A stretch of DNA of 64,000 nucleotides from Planctomycetaceae bacterium (lineage in GTDB: Bacteria > Planctomycetota > Planctomycetia > Planctomycetales > Planctomycetaceae), in contig JAKFWC010000023.1 in NCBI GenBank assembly GCA_021732975.1, positions 1 to 64,000 of the forward strand, written 5' to 3'. Numbering within the stretch: position 1 is the first letter of the stretch; each line of letters begins with the position of its first letter. The notes under the pieces are model-generated. The model did not search any database, was not told the origin of the DNA, and worked only from the letters and a program-made list of their open reading frames with translations. Shown here piece after piece: positions 46,266 through 55,563 of this stretch. A program made the position numbers and the translations under genes.

Positions 46266-47912
46266 ATGATGTCGCGGGCAACGTCGACCCAACATGCGCA
46301 ATCATCTGCAGAACAGTCGGTCGTCCGGTTCGAGCAGGCGGATGGTAGTGGGGTGCAGGTCGTCTATCCGAAAGCATTTCAGCCGATCACACAACTGGAA
46401 TCGGCGCGGCTTGGCATCATCACCCCACAGATGCGCCGGGTGTCGGAACGCGAACCGCATCTCTCTCCGGCCCAAGTGCGCGACGAAGTCGCCGCCGGAC
46501 GGATGGTGATTCCGGCGAACACCGTGCATCTCGGACATCAACTCGATCCGATGGCGATCGGCCGGTCGACAAAGACCAAAATCAACGCCAACATGGGCGC
46601 GTCGCCGGTGTCATCGAGCACCGACGAAGAAGTCGAAAAACTGAAATGGGCCGAGCGCTGGGGCGCGGACACGGTCATGGACCTCTCGACCGGCGGCGAT
46701 CTCGATGCCTGCCGCGATGCGATCCTCCGCAACAGTTCGGTTCCCATTGGGACGGTGCCGATCTATTCGATGATCATCGGTCGCAAGATTGAAGATCTGA
46801 CGGTGGAACTGATTCTCCAGACGCTGGAACATCAGGCCAAGCAGGGTGTCGATTACTTCACGATCCATGCTGGAGTGCTGCGGGAACACCTGCCGTATGT
46901 CCGCAAACGTCTCATTGGCATCGTCAGCCGTGGCGGTTCGCTCCTCGCCAAATGGATGCTGGTGCACGCCAAGCAGAATCCGATGTACGACCATTGGGAA
47001 GACATCTGCGATGTGATGCGGCAGTACGACGTGACGTTCTCCATCGGTGACGGCTTGCGACCCGGTGGATTGGCCGATGCGACTGACCGCGCGCAGCTTG
47101 CGGAACTCGTCACGCTCGGTGAATTGACCGAACGGGCGTGGCGGAAGGGTGTGCAGGTGATGGTCGAAGGGCCGGGGCATGTGCCGTTCGATCAGATCGA
47201 ATACAACATGAAGCTCCAGCGGCAACTGTGCCACGGGGCACCGTTCTACGTTCTCGGACCGCTGGTGACCGACATCTTTCCCGGTTACGACCACATCACC
47301 AGTTGTATCGGGGCCACCGCGGCGGGGTACCACGGTGCGAGCATGCTCTGCTACGTCACCCCGAAGGAACATCTCGGGCTGCCGAAAAAGGACGATGTCA
47401 AGCAGGGCTGCATCGCTTACAAGATTGCCGCCCACGCCGCTGATGTCGCCCTCGGCATTCCCGGCAGTCGTGACCGCGATGACGAACTGACAAAGGCCCG
47501 AGCGGCGCTCAACTGGGAAAAGCACTTTGAACTGAGCTTCGATCCCGACACCGCCCGCGCGTATCACGACGAAGATCTCGATGTCGACACCGACTTCTGC
47601 GCGATGTGCGGCCATGACTGGTGCAGCGTCCGCATCAGCAAAGAGATTCAGGAATTCTCTTCCGGCAAGGAAGACGAGTTTCAATGGGATCGCGCGAAAG
47701 TCTCGGCGGCCCTCACTCCCGATCAGCAGGAAATTCTCGAGAAGCGGGGTGTTCTCAGTCCGGTCGAGATTCACAAGCTCGCCTCAAAGACCAAGAAAGC
47801 CGTTGGTGCGGTTGAGACTAAGGCGTCGTGCCACAGCGATTTCGTCGACGACGATTCCGCGCGGTTGATTCAAGAACGCGAACTGACGCTGGTCGAGATT
47901 ACGACTCCGTAA
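46266..47912 (+). CDS. thiC: Phosphomethylpyrimidine synthase (thiamine pyrimidine synthesis)
   Basis: The radical SAM enzyme converts aminoimidazole ribotide to the thiamine pyrimidine phosphate. Core similarity begins at [12 protein letters not shown] and includes [66 protein letters not shown] and the C-terminal cluster motif CAMCGHDWC (CxxCx4C). ATG 46266 gives 549 residues. The ORF is open to 45960 and ATG 46035 has a modest Shine-Dalgarno, but the extra 77 residues resemble no ThiC domain and are low-complexity. No TPP riboswitch consensus was found in the 250-nt leader. Confidence 0.95.
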   Translation: MMSRATSTQHAQSSAEQSVVRFEQADGSGVQVVYPKAFQPITQLESARLGIITPQMRRVSEREPHLSPAQVRDEVAAGRMVIPANTVHLGHQLDPMAIGRSTKTKINANMGASPVSSSTDEEVEKLKWAERWGADTVMDLSTGGDLDACRDAILRNSSVPIGTVPIYSMIIGRKIEDLTVELILQTLEHQAKQGVDYFTIHAGVLREHLPYVRKRLIGIVSRGGSLLAKWMLVHAKQNPMYDHWEDICDVMRQYDVTFSIGDGLRPGGLADATDRAQLAELVTLGELTERAWRKGVQVMVEGPGHVPFDQIEYNMKLQRQLCHGAPFYVLGPLVTDIFPGYDHITSCIGATAAGYHGASMLCYVTPKEHLGLPKKDDVKQGCIAYKIAAHAADVALGIPGSRDRDDELTKARAALNWEKHFELSFDPDTARAYHDEDLDVDTDFCAMCGHDWCSVRISKEIQEFSSGKEDEFQWDRAKVSAALTPDQQEILEKRGVLSPVEIHKLASKTKKAVGAVETKASCHSDFVDDDSARLIQERELTLVEITTP

Positions 47913-47921
47913 CGCACCCAT

Positions 47922-47997
47922 TGAGCCCCCGTTGTCCGCAACGGGGGGCTTCGTTCAGCGCGTTGTTTCCCCCGGTTGAGGACAACCGGGGGCTAAA
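47922..47997. repeat. Twin-hairpin element, TTAGCCCCC family, after thiC
   Basis: TGAGCCCCCGTTG-tccg-CAACGGGGGGCTTCG is followed by TTTCCCCCGGTTG-agga-CAACCGGGGGCTAAA. The second hairpin touches the ATG of the next gene (TAAATGAAGG), so it may occlude its initiation region. Confidence 0.85.
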
Positions 47998-48677
47998 TGA
48001 AGGACGGCGACGTGTCCGAAACTGTCGGTGCCGCGGTGCTCATCACCGGCGTCCTGTTGTCCTCAATCGCGTGGATCTGGTTGCTGGTGCTCGCCTTCCG
48101 CACACGATTGTGGTGGGGCCTGGTGACACTCTTCGTCGCCCCGATGATGCTGATTTTTGCGCTGGTGTTCTGGAAAAAGACTCGCAAACCCTCGATCCTG
48201 CTCATTGCGGGCTTGCTGGTGTCGGCAGTGCCATTTGCCGCCAATGCGCTTCAGGACAAGTTCATCGGCTTGGGAAAGCACGAATCCCAAGTGAACGGTG
48301 AATGGCACGTTACGGTCACCGGTTGGGACCAGAAGGATTATGCTGCTTTAAAGTTACGCTCTGATGTCGCCGTCCTGCAGATGGCCAACCCCGACGTGAC
48401 CGATCAGACGCTCGAAATCCTGCGGGATTTCACGAACCTGCGGGAACTCGATCTCAACGACACGGCGGTCACTAATGACGGGCTGCCGATTCTTGCCGCC
48501 TTGCCCAAGTTACAGATTCTGCGATTGGCTAGAACCAAGATCACTGACGAGGGTTTTCAGAACCATCTCGCCGAAAAAGAAGCGCTGACGCAACTCGATC
48601 TTCGCGGTACCGAAGTCCCCGCGAAATCTCTCCGTGATTGGAAGAACGCCCAGCCAGGCCGCGAGTATTTGAAGTAA
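47997..48677 (+). CDS. Membrane protein with C-terminal leucine-rich repeats
   Basis: The protein has 226 residues from ATG 47997. Three hydrophobic helices (AAVLITGVLLSSIAWIWLLVLAF, LWWGLVTLFVAPMMLIFALVFW, SILLIAGLLVSAVPFAANAL) are followed by about 4 ribonuclease-inhibitor-like leucine-rich repeats (LQMANPDVTDQTLEILRDFTNLRELDLNDTAVTNDGLPILAALPKLQILRLARTKITDEG). LRRs mediate protein contacts. The start codon directly abuts a twin-hairpin repeat, and no separate Shine-Dalgarno is obvious, so the start is less certain. Confidence 0.8.
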   Translation: MKDGDVSETVGAAVLITGVLLSSIAWIWLLVLAFRTRLWWGLVTLFVAPMMLIFALVFWKKTRKPSILLIAGLLVSAVPFAANALQDKFIGLGKHESQVNGEWHVTVTGWDQKDYAALKLRSDVAVLQMANPDVTDQTLEILRDFTNLRELDLNDTAVTNDGLPILAALPKLQILRLARTKITDEGFQNHLAEKEALTQLDLRGTEVPAKSLRDWKNAQPGREYLK

Positions 48678-48682
48678 CTTCC

Positions 48683-48756
48683 GAGCCGCGACCGACAGGG
48701 AGCGCGCTCTTCTTTCAACGATGACAAAAGAACACGCTCCCTGACGGTCGCGGCTC
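48683..48756. repeat. Long inverted repeat GAGCCGCGACCG...CGGTCGCGGCTC
   Basis: GAGCCGCGACCGACAGGGAGCGCGCTCTTCTTT faces AAAAGAACACGCTCCCTGACGGTCGCGGCTC; about 29 positions pair around a 10-nt loop. A solitary half (CAGTCGCGGCTCTGAC) lies near 25911-25926. Confidence 0.85.
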
Positions 48757-48777
48757 TGACAGAACAGGAACGACACC

Positions 48778-49635
48778 ATGCTCGCCCCGCTGATTGAAGA
48801 CGCCGCCGGTTCGCCGCCGAATGCCCGCTTTCTGGCAAAGGCCTCGGAGTTGGCATACCTGCCCGCTGACAAAGGGGCCGCGGCATTTGCAGCTGAGCTG
48901 GGACTCAACGCTCGGTTGATTTCCGTCGACAACACGCAGGCCTATGTTGCCCAGAACGATGATCACATCGTGGTCGCTTTTCGCGGAACGGAATCCCCGA
49001 CATCGCTCGAAGGGTTGAAGGACTGGTTGCTGACCGATGCGGTCAATCTCCTGATCATTCCACAGGGTCGCTTGGGGACCGATCTGATTGCCGCTGGGGT
49101 GGGAGCGAAATTTCATCAGGGGTTCGTCGGGGCGTTTGAGGAAGTCTCGACGCCGTTGTTTTCGGCGTTGAAAGAAGAGACCGCCCGGCGGGATCGGCCG
49201 ATCTGGGTGACCGGTCACAGTCTCGGCGGCGCGGTGGCGCTCATCTGCAGTTGGGTGATGCAGAGGCACTTCCTCTCGGTGCATCAGGTCTACACCTACG
49301 GCGGGCCCATGATCGGGAACAAACTCGCCACCGCGGCGTATGATAAGGAGTTCGCCGGGCGTGTCTTCCGCTACGTCAATATCCCGGACCCGGTGCCGCT
49401 GTTGCCCACGGTTTCGCTGATCGCCAATGAATACATTCACTGCCAGAAAGAATGTGTGCTCGGTGACACGGGCGGTTCCGATGCGGCACTGGGGCAGTTT
49501 CAATCCTTCGCCAGCCGGACGGTGAACGGCGTGCTGCAGGGGACGTTAATGGACGATTTGTGGAAGCTCGTCACCGATCGGGTGAACGCCCATCTGCTGC
49601 CGAGCTATCACACACTATTGGAAAAGCTGCGATAG
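48778..49635 (+). CDS. Class 3 lipase family protein
   Basis: The protein has 285 residues from ATG 48778. It has an alpha/beta-hydrolase fold with nucleophile elbow VTGHSLGGAVA (G-x-S-x-G), preceded by HIVVAFRGTESP (oxyanion-hole region of lipase_3) and followed by VYTYGGPMIGN. The catalytic Asp is probably in NIPDPVPLLP. No signal peptide, so intracellular unless exported otherwise. The substrate is probably an acylglycerol or other ester. It is preceded by a long palindrome and followed by another. Confidence 0.9.
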   Translation: MLAPLIEDAAGSPPNARFLAKASELAYLPADKGAAAFAAELGLNARLISVDNTQAYVAQNDDHIVVAFRGTESPTSLEGLKDWLLTDAVNLLIIPQGRLGTDLIAAGVGAKFHQGFVGAFEEVSTPLFSALKEETARRDRPIWVTGHSLGGAVALICSWVMQRHFLSVHQVYTYGGPMIGNKLATAAYDKEFAGRVFRYVNIPDPVPLLPTVSLIANEYIHCQKECVLGDTGGSDAALGQFQSFASRTVNGVLQGTLMDDLWKLVTDRVNAHLLPSYHTLLEKLR

Positions 49636-49644
49636 GCCGCCATC

Positions 49645-49713
49645 ACCAGCCCGAAGCGCAAGCGCCGGGTACGCCTGTGCGTGATACACCCGGCGTTTGC
49701 GCTTCGGGCTGGT
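49645..49713. repeat. Inverted repeat ACCAGCCCGAAGCGCAAGC family
   Basis: ACCAGCCCGAAGCGCAAGCGCCGGGT faces ACCCGGCGTTTGCGCTTCGGGCTGGT (25 of 26 paired) around a 17-nt loop. It sits between the convergent lipase and YggS genes. It has the same frame as 58577-58644, with swapped base pairs. Confidence 0.9.
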
Positions 49714-49723
49714 TCACGTGCGG

Positions 49724-50425
49724 TCACTCGCATCCCGTGAACAGGGACGATCCCACGCGGATGTAGGTGGCTCCTTCTTCAATCGCGGTCTCAAAGTCGC
49801 CACTCATACCCATCGACAGGTCGGTTAACGGCCAGGGACCGCGGTGGGCGAGTTCATCGCGCAGACGACGCAATCCCTGAAAAACGCTGCGCGTTGTCTC
49901 GGCGTCGGCAGTCAGCGGCGCCATCGTCATCAAGCCGATCACATCCAGATTCGTCACCGCCGCGATCTCGTTCCATTCCGTCATCACCGCGGAGGGAGCA
50001 TAGCCATCTTTGCTCGCTTCGCCAGAGACGTTGACTTCGAGAAACACGGACAACCGTTGCGATTCGGTGCCCGCCACTTCGTCCAATCGCCGCAACAGTC
50101 GCAACGAATCGATGGAGTGAATTCGGTACGAGATCGGCACGACCAGGGACGCTTTATTACGTTGCAAGTGCCCGATCAAATGCCACCGGACCTCAGACGG
50201 ATACCGTGCGGCCCTCGCGGCGAGTTGCTGGGGACGACTTTCTCCAAAATCACGATGACCGAGTTCATAGAGGGCCCGCACCGCGTCTTCGGACGCGTAC
50301 TTCGTCACCGCGACCAGCGTCACCTCGCCTGGATCACGTCCGCAGCGGTTACAAGCGGCACGCATCTGTTCACGGATTGCGGCCAGATTCGTACCGATAC
50401 GGTCATGGAGTGAGGTCGTGGTCAT
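49724..50425 (-). CDS. yggS: YggS-family pyridoxal phosphate homeostasis protein
   Basis: The protein has 233 residues. It is a single-domain fold-III TIM barrel that binds PLP without known catalysis and buffers cellular B6. The PLP lysine is in VTLVAVTKYASEDAVRALYELG. Other family segments are FGESRPQQLAARAARYP, WHLIGHLQRNK, VFLEVNVSGEASKDG, LIGLMTMAPL-like and DLSMGMSGDFETAIEEGATYIRVGSSLF. The start is ATG 50425. PdxA, which makes PLP precursor, is encoded 6.5 kb away but not linked. Confidence 0.95.
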   Translation of the reverse strand: MTTTSLHDRIGTNLAAIREQMRAACNRCGRDPGEVTLVAVTKYASEDAVRALYELGHRDFGESRPQQLAARAARYPSEVRWHLIGHLQRNKASLVVPISYRIHSIDSLRLLRRLDEVAGTESQRLSVFLEVNVSGEASKDGYAPSAVMTEWNEIAAVTNLDVIGLMTMAPLTADAETTRSVFQGLRRLRDELAHRGPWPLTDLSMGMSGDFETAIEEGATYIRVGSSLFTGCE

Positions 50426-50570
50426 TCGCCGTCAATGTTGTAAGTGCATGCGTTTCGTATGCCCTATTTTCCGATTTTCATCATCGCGAACAAGAGCGCG
50501 GTGAAAAGCGCCGGGCTTGCACGCGGCTGGCGTGGCGGCGGATACTGCAGGTGGTGCGAAGGAGCCGAAC

Positions 50571-50819
50571 ATGTCTGGGAATGCTCTCGTAGACGGTGCC
50601 GGACAATTACGGCACGCGCAGGAATTGTTTCGGCAAGCGTGGGAGCTGTCCAAAGACGGCTGGGACGATGTCGTGCGGCAGACGTTTGAAGAGGAACGCA
50701 TTCTGCCGCTGCTTGATCAGATGCGGACGGCGCTCGACGCCACGCAGCAGTTTTCCGAGGTGCTTCGCAATGCGGTGCGACACGCCGCGGACGCGGATCG
50801 TCCCGACTACGGTTCGTGA
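50571..50819 (+). CDS. Small helical protein of unknown function
   Basis: The protein has 82 residues from ATG 50571, with AAGGAG 6 nt upstream, so it is probably translated. Helical and charged (LRHAQELFRQAWELSKDGWDDVVRQTFEEERILPLLDQMRTALDATQQFSEVLRNAV). No signal peptide or membrane segment. It could be a small adaptor; the family is not recognised. It is divergent from yggS and convergent with the HEAT lipoprotein gene. Confidence 0.65.
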   Translation: MSGNALVDGAGQLRHAQELFRQAWELSKDGWDDVVRQTFEEERILPLLDQMRTALDATQQFSEVLRNAVRHAADADRPDYGS

Positions 50820-50835
50820 CGTTGTCGATTGAGGA

Positions 50836-51669
50836 TTACGGAGCCGAGTCGGTTGCGCTGGCGGGGACAGTGGTCTCGGCAGCGTTTCGTGTGGATGGAT
50901 CGAGCTGCTTGATTGCCAGCGCCACGGCGGCGCGGACCGATTCGTCTTCATCGTCGGCGAGCCGCTTCAATGCCGGCAGGTATCGCGTTGATGCTTCGCC
51001 AATCCGTCCGAGACTGGCCGCGGTCGCGGTGCGAACGGCAGCCGCGGGGTCGGACAAGCCGCGGGCCAAATCGCCGAGCGCGTTCTCTGCCGCGGGACCG
51101 GCGTTGCCGAGGGAACTAGCTGCCGCCACGCGAATGGTTTCGTCGTCGTCACCCATCAACGTGGTTAATGTTTTGATGGCTTCCGGCGGCGGGGTCTCCA
51201 GCGTGCTGAGGGCCGCGGCGGCATTCACCCGGACGAACGCCGAGGAATCGGCCAGCACAGCGACAAGGCCCACGGCAGCTTCCTCGCTCGGTGGGCCCAG
51301 TTGCACCAGCATCATGACGGCCATTTCCCGGGCCATCGGGTCGTCCCCCCGCAGCGCGGCCACATAAGTGGGAACGGCGGCCGATCCCACTTTCTGCAAC
51401 GCCTGCTCGGCCTGCGTCCACGAATCGGGCTGATTCTCACGCGCGGCGGTCAGCAGTTGGGCGAATGCAGCGCTGCCATCATCGACGGCGATGTTCGGCA
51501 GTGCAGGTTCGGTGGTGGATTCACGGGGTACCGGCCGCAGCGACTGGTCCGAGGTGGTTGCCTCAGGACTCTTGACCGGTGCGACAGCCGAACCCGAGTC
51601 CGGACTCCCATTGCAACCCGCGACCAGGGCGAGAGAGCCGGCCAAAATCACCGCAAGCACGCGTACCAT
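50836..51669 (-). CDS. HEAT-repeat lipoprotein
   Basis: The protein has 277 residues from ATG 51669, with AAGGATCG upstream. The lipoprotein signal is MVRVLAVILAGSLALVAGCNG (lipobox LVAGC). After a 60-residue linker, five to six HEAT units cover about 85-255 (VPTYVAALRGDDPMAREMAVMMLVQLGP; TIRVAAASSLGNAGPAAENALGDLARGLSDPAAAVRTATAASLGRIG). A membrane-tethered scaffold is inferred. The ORF track start (51759) adds a basic segment that would disrupt the signal, so it was not used. Confidence 0.85.
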   Translation of the reverse strand: MVRVLAVILAGSLALVAGCNGSPDSGSAVAPVKSPEATTSDQSLRPVPRESTTEPALPNIAVDDGSAAFAQLLTAARENQPDSWTQAEQALQKVGSAAVPTYVAALRGDDPMAREMAVMMLVQLGPPSEEAAVGLVAVLADSSAFVRVNAAAALSTLETPPPEAIKTLTTLMGDDDETIRVAAASSLGNAGPAAENALGDLARGLSDPAAAVRTATAASLGRIGEASTRYLPALKRLADDEDESVRAAVALAIKQLDPSTRNAAETTVPASATDSAP

Positions 51670-52427
51670 CGGGGCGATCCTTCGCCGAGAAATCTCGTAA
51701 TTGATTGCCGACTGGAAGCAATCGAGAAGACTGTAACCGCTTTCCGCTCTACGACTCAACCCGGGTTTTCGAGCATCCCATTTCGAGCGATCCGAGGAGC
51801 CGAATCCCTGAACGTTTCCGGGCTTGCGATCAATCAGCGAAATTCCTCACGGTTGATTCGATGACCGCATTTGGTAGCATGCTGTCTAGAGGTGCCCCGA
51901 TGGCTTGCTGACGGGGCGTTTCGACATTCCCGTCATAACCAGGCGGGAGCGTCCGGAAGGCTGATGTCCGGAAGCTGAATCAGGGTTTCACCAGCGGTTG
52001 CCGTCTCAAAACGCGGCTGTTTGGTCGATCGATCTGCCGTTTCTGATCGTAACGTGGGTGAGTTGAATGGATTCCGTTCTGGCCGGACTGCTGACACTCT
52101 GGTGCGGTTTTTACCGCCAGGTGCGTCGACAGGTACTGCTGGCCGCGGGAATCGGCGGGTTACAACCTTGCCCGATTCCGGTGCGAAGCAGCGTCCGGCG
52201 TTCTGACCCGCACTCCGCTGCGGTGTGGCGTTCCCGGCGCTGGGCCGGTCGCACCTGCGGCGGCATCGATCCCCCCGACGCCGGTTGGTGGGCACCCTCG
52301 GCAATCGACTGGTAACCTCACTTTAGTTCCGCGCGCCCAGCACCGTGCGAGTGGTTCCTGAAAGGGACTGTTCGCATCGGTTTCTTTCGTGCGCTCCCCG
52401 CCGCTTGCAAAAAATCAGGTGGGGCCT
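51670..52427. other. 758-nt leader region upstream of rny, no gene, strongly structured
   Basis: No convincing ORF. Features seen: a weak promoter TTGATT-16-TAGCAT (51853-51880); hairpin GCCCCGATGGCTTGCTGACGGGGC (about 51895-51918); CTGGTGCGGT-tttt-ACCGCCAG (52099-52120); and GGAATCGG...CCGATTCC (about 52149-52181). CCTGCGGCGGCATCGATC (about 52254-52271) could pair with GATCGATctGCCG (52027-52039). This could be a long 5' UTR or an independent structured RNA. Confidence 0.4.
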
Positions 52428-53969
52428 ATGTCTGAAGTGGTAACCGGTGCGATCGCGTTGGCGATCGGCACCGCGATTGGTCTTTTTGTCGAACGGGTGA
52501 TTCGAGGACGCGCCTATCAATCGCGCGATGAGATTCTCGCTGTCGCCGAGCGCGATGCGGAGAATGTCCGCAAAACGGCGGAACTCACAGCCAAGGAAGA
52601 GGGCCTTCGGCGTCGCGAAGCGATTGAAAAGGAACTGCAATCGACGCGTGACGAACTCCGTCAAACGGAACGGCAGCTCGACAAACGCGAAAATTCGCTG
52701 GAAGAGCTTCAGGAAGACATTATCAAGAAGGAACGGATGCTGGAAACCACCCAGCAGAAGCTGACGGAAAAGTCCCGATCTGTCGATGCCCGCGACAAAG
52801 AACTCGACAAGGCCTTCAAGCAGGTGCAGGAACAACTCTACAAGGTGAGCGGCCTCGATCCGAAAACTGCGACCGATATGTTGCTCGAACGGCTCGACCG
52901 CGAGTTACAGGCCGAAACCGGTGCCCTCGTGATGAAGCAGGAGCAGGAACTCAAACTGCAATCCGAGAAGATGGCCCGCGAAATCCTTGGGATGGCGATC
53001 CAGCGATATGCCTCGGCGCACACGTCGGAAACGACCGTCTCCACCATCGATATTCCGAACGATGAATTGAAGGGCCGGATCATCGGTCGCGAAGGCCGCA
53101 ATATTCGCGCGTTTGAAAAAGCGACCGGTGTGGATGTGATCGTGGACGACACTCCCGGCGTTGTGGTTGTCTCGGCATTCGACAGCGTTCGCCGCGAAAC
53201 CGCCAAGCAGGCGCTCAACAAGCTCATCCAGGATGGTCGTATCCATCCGACGCGGATCGACGAAATCGTTGCTGAGACGCAAAAAGAAATGGACGCGTTC
53301 ATTCGCCGCAGCGGTCAGGAAGCTGCTCAAGAAGCGGGTGTTCCGAACCTGCACGAAAAGCTGCTCGATTTGATGGGCCGTCTGCATTTCCGGACGAGCT
53401 ACAGCCAGAACGTGCTGCGGCATTCCATCGAAGTCGCGCACCTCACCGGTTTGTTGGCCGAACAGTTGGGCCTCAACGGTACGCTTGCGCGGCGGTGTGG
53501 TTTCCTGCATGATATTGGCAAGGCGGCCGACCATGAGATGGAAGGGGGCCACCCCGCCGTCGGGGCCGAGTTGCTGAAGCGATACGGGGAAAAGGCCGAG
53601 ATCGTGCACGCTGCCCGCGGACATCACGACGATATTCGCGTCGACTACATCTACACGGTTCTGGTCGCCGCGGCCGATGCCTGCTCGGCGTCACGCCCGG
53701 GTGCCCGACGTGAAACCCTCGAAAAATACGTTCGTCGATTGGAAGAGCTCGAAGCCATCGCGTGTGGCTTCCCCGGCGTCGACCAAGCGTATGCCGTGCA
53801 GGCCGGCCGCGAAATTCGCGTCATCGTCGACCCGACGGAAATCAACGACCGCGAAGCCGCCAAGATGTGTCGCGACATCGCCACCGCGATCGAACAATCG
53901 CTCACCTACCCCGGCGAAGTCAAAGTGACGGTGCTGCGCGAAACGAAGGTCGTCGAGTACGCCAAGTAG
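52428..53969 (+). CDS. rny: Ribonuclease Y
   Basis: The protein has 513 residues from ATG 52428 (AGGTGG 5 nt upstream). It is a membrane-anchored endoribonuclease that initiates mRNA decay. The N-terminal helix ([19 protein letters not shown]) is the anchor. A long charged coiled coil covers about 30-185. The KH domain is [29 protein letters not shown]. The HD domain carries [37 protein letters not shown] and ARGHHDD. Length and order match the family. The long structured leader upstream suggests mRNA-level control (inference). Confidence 0.97.
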   Translation: MSEVVTGAIALAIGTAIGLFVERVIRGRAYQSRDEILAVAERDAENVRKTAELTAKEEGLRRREAIEKELQSTRDELRQTERQLDKRENSLEELQEDIIKKERMLETTQQKLTEKSRSVDARDKELDKAFKQVQEQLYKVSGLDPKTATDMLLERLDRELQAETGALVMKQEQELKLQSEKMAREILGMAIQRYASAHTSETTVSTIDIPNDELKGRIIGREGRNIRAFEKATGVDVIVDDTPGVVVVSAFDSVRRETAKQALNKLIQDGRIHPTRIDEIVAETQKEMDAFIRRSGQEAAQEAGVPNLHEKLLDLMGRLHFRTSYSQNVLRHSIEVAHLTGLLAEQLGLNGTLARRCGFLHDIGKAADHEMEGGHPAVGAELLKRYGEKAEIVHAARGHHDDIRVDYIYTVLVAAADACSASRPGARRETLEKYVRRLEELEAIACGFPGVDQAYAVQAGREIRVIVDPTEINDREAAKMCRDIATAIEQSLTYPGEVKVTVLRETKVVEYAK

Positions 53970-53979
53970 TCGACAATCA

Positions 53980-54013
53980 TTAGCCCCCCGTTGTCTTCAA
54001 CGGGGGTGGGCTT
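53980..54013. repeat. Single hairpin, TTAGCCCCC family, after rny
   Basis: TTAGCCCCCCGTTG-tctt-CAACGGGGGTGGGCTT lies 10 nt after the rny stop, between convergent rny and murD. It may serve as a terminator. Confidence 0.8.
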
Positions 54014-54023
54014 CGGCTCATCA

Positions 54024-55382
54024 TCAATCTGCCGATTGAGCGGCAATCCACCGTTGTGCCGCGGCGGTGAATTGTTCGCCGCGGTCGGCAAAGTTGCGGA
54101 ACCAGTCGTAACTTGCACATCCCGGTGATAACAGCACGATATCGCCCGACGTAGTCCGATCGACGGCCCAGCCAAATGCCGTTGGAAAGTCCGGGAGCGG
54201 TTCCGATACTAAGCAGCAACGGTCGGGCACCGCTTCGATCAGTGCTTTCAAAGTTGCAGCGGTCGTTCCCATCAACGCCACGGCTTTAGCTTGCCGTGCG
54301 ATCGCCGTGGCCATTGCCCTGAGGTCCACGTGCTTGTCATATCCCCCAGCGAGCAGCACCACGGGTTCGGAAAAGGCTTCGAGTCCGACGATGGCCGATT
54401 CCGGCGTGGTTGCGAGCGAATCGTTGTAGAACCGCCGCCCGGCGGCTTTCCCCACGCACTGCAATCGATGCGGTAAGGCCTGGTACGTCCGCAATCCTCG
54501 TTCGATCTGATCGGTGGTCGCTCCCCACGCCCAGGCCGCCACCGCCGCTGCCTGGGCGTTAGCAATGTTGTGCCGACCGGGAAGTGTAATCCAATCGGCG
54601 ACGGGATCGTTCCTTGCGGAAGCGGCGTTCTCTCCGAAAAATCGTGTGATGCCACGTGTCGGCCACACACGAACATCTGCATCATCCGCGTTCAGCACTG
54701 CGACATCGTTCGCTGTCTGATACCGCAGCATCGTTTGCTTGGCCCAGCGGTAATGATCGAGTGAGGGATGCCAGTCGAGATGATTCGCGGTGAAATTGGT
54801 CACCACAGACACGCGCGGGCTGACCTGTAACCGATCGAGATCGGTCAGTTGAAAGCTGCTCAATTCCAGCACGATCACATCATTGGGGCAAATCTGGTCG
54901 ACATCGGGGAGCAGTGATCTGCCGATGTTGCCTCCGAGCCAGATTTTCCCACCGGCTTGCAGCAGGATGTTGTGGAGCATCGCGGTGGTGGTTGACTTGC
55001 CGTTGCTGCCCGTCACCGCGAGTACCGGAGCCGGGTTGTGCTGCCAGAAGAGATTCATCTCGCTGGTGAGTGGCACATTCGAATGCCGCGCCCGTTCCAG
55101 CAACGGATGCTCACACGGGACCGCGGGATTAACGACGATCAACTGGGCCGAGGTGAAGTCTTCCGCATCATGTCCACCGAGGCGATATCGCACATCGGGA
55201 AGATCCCGCAGTTCTTCCAAACTCGCGGACAAGGCTGCTTCTGTCCGCTGGTCGGTGATTGTCAGCAGCGCTCCGCGCTCGGCGAGAAACCGCACGGCTC
55301 CCATCCCACCACCGAACGCACCGAGCCCCATCACCGTCACGCGGCGGCCGCGATAATCACGAAAATCATGGTCAGGCTTCAC
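54024..55382 (-). CDS. murD: UDP-N-acetylmuramoyl-L-alanine:D-glutamate ligase
   Basis: The 452-residue ATP-dependent Mur ligase adds D-Glu to UDP-MurNAc-L-Ala in the cytoplasm. The ATP loop is VLAVTGSNGKSTTTAMLHNIL. Other motifs are NFTANHLDWHPSLDHYRWAK, NIANAQAAAVAAWAWG, ALPHRLQCVGKAAGRRFYNDSLATTPES, LLAGGYDKHVDLRAM and LLSPGCASYDWFRNFADRGEQF. The start is GTG 55382. It supports peptidoglycan synthesis in this organism. It stands apart from a division/cell-wall cluster, which is unusual for many bacteria but common in planctomycetes. Confidence 0.96.
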   Translation of the reverse strand: MKPDHDFRDYRGRRVTVMGLGAFGGGMGAVRFLAERGALLTITDQRTEAALSASLEELRDLPDVRYRLGGHDAEDFTSAQLIVVNPAVPCEHPLLERARHSNVPLTSEMNLFWQHNPAPVLAVTGSNGKSTTTAMLHNILLQAGGKIWLGGNIGRSLLPDVDQICPNDVIVLELSSFQLTDLDRLQVSPRVSVVTNFTANHLDWHPSLDHYRWAKQTMLRYQTANDVAVLNADDADVRVWPTRGITRFFGENAASARNDPVADWITLPGRHNIANAQAAAVAAWAWGATTDQIERGLRTYQALPHRLQCVGKAAGRRFYNDSLATTPESAIVGLEAFSEPVVLLAGGYDKHVDLRAMATAIARQAKAVALMGTTAATLKALIEAVPDRCCLVSEPLPDFPTAFGWAVDRTTSGDIVLLSPGCASYDWFRNFADRGEQFTAAAQRWIAAQSAD

Positions 55383-55411
55383 AGGCGCGTCACCAACGGA
55401 AGTGAAAGAAG

Positions 55412-55563
55412 GTTAGCCGCGAAAAATCGCAAATGGACGCAAAAGAGGAAAATGCGATTTTGCCACAGAAGGCACAGAATTCACAAAAGGGTGGGAGCAG
55501 AAGAGGACATAAAAGATTCGTTTCCTCTCTTTTTTGTGTCCTTTGTGCTTTTTCGCGGCTAAC
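55412..55563. repeat. Long AT-rich inverted repeat GTTAGCCGCGAAAAA...TTTTTCGCGGCTAAC
   Basis: GTTAGCCGCGAAAAATCGCAAATGGACGCAAAAGAGGAAA (55412-55451) is matched by the complement of TTTCCTCTCTTTTTTGTGTCCTTTGTGCTTTTTCGCGGCTAAC (55521-55563). The right end holds the stop codon of the HAD phosphatase gene. It is similar in style to 21345-21535 (ACAGAGGACACAG words). Confidence 0.85.

Noticed and set aside
45930-46270. TPP riboswitch upstream of thiC
   Set aside because: No CUGAGA core or CUGAUCUGG-type P4/P5 consensus could be found by eye. Reported instead as an absence.
52067-52315. 82-aa ORF upstream of rny with a short hydrophobic start
   Set aside because: Composition after residue 35 is Arg/Ser/Pro noise and it overlaps the structured region. 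A non-coding leader explains it better.
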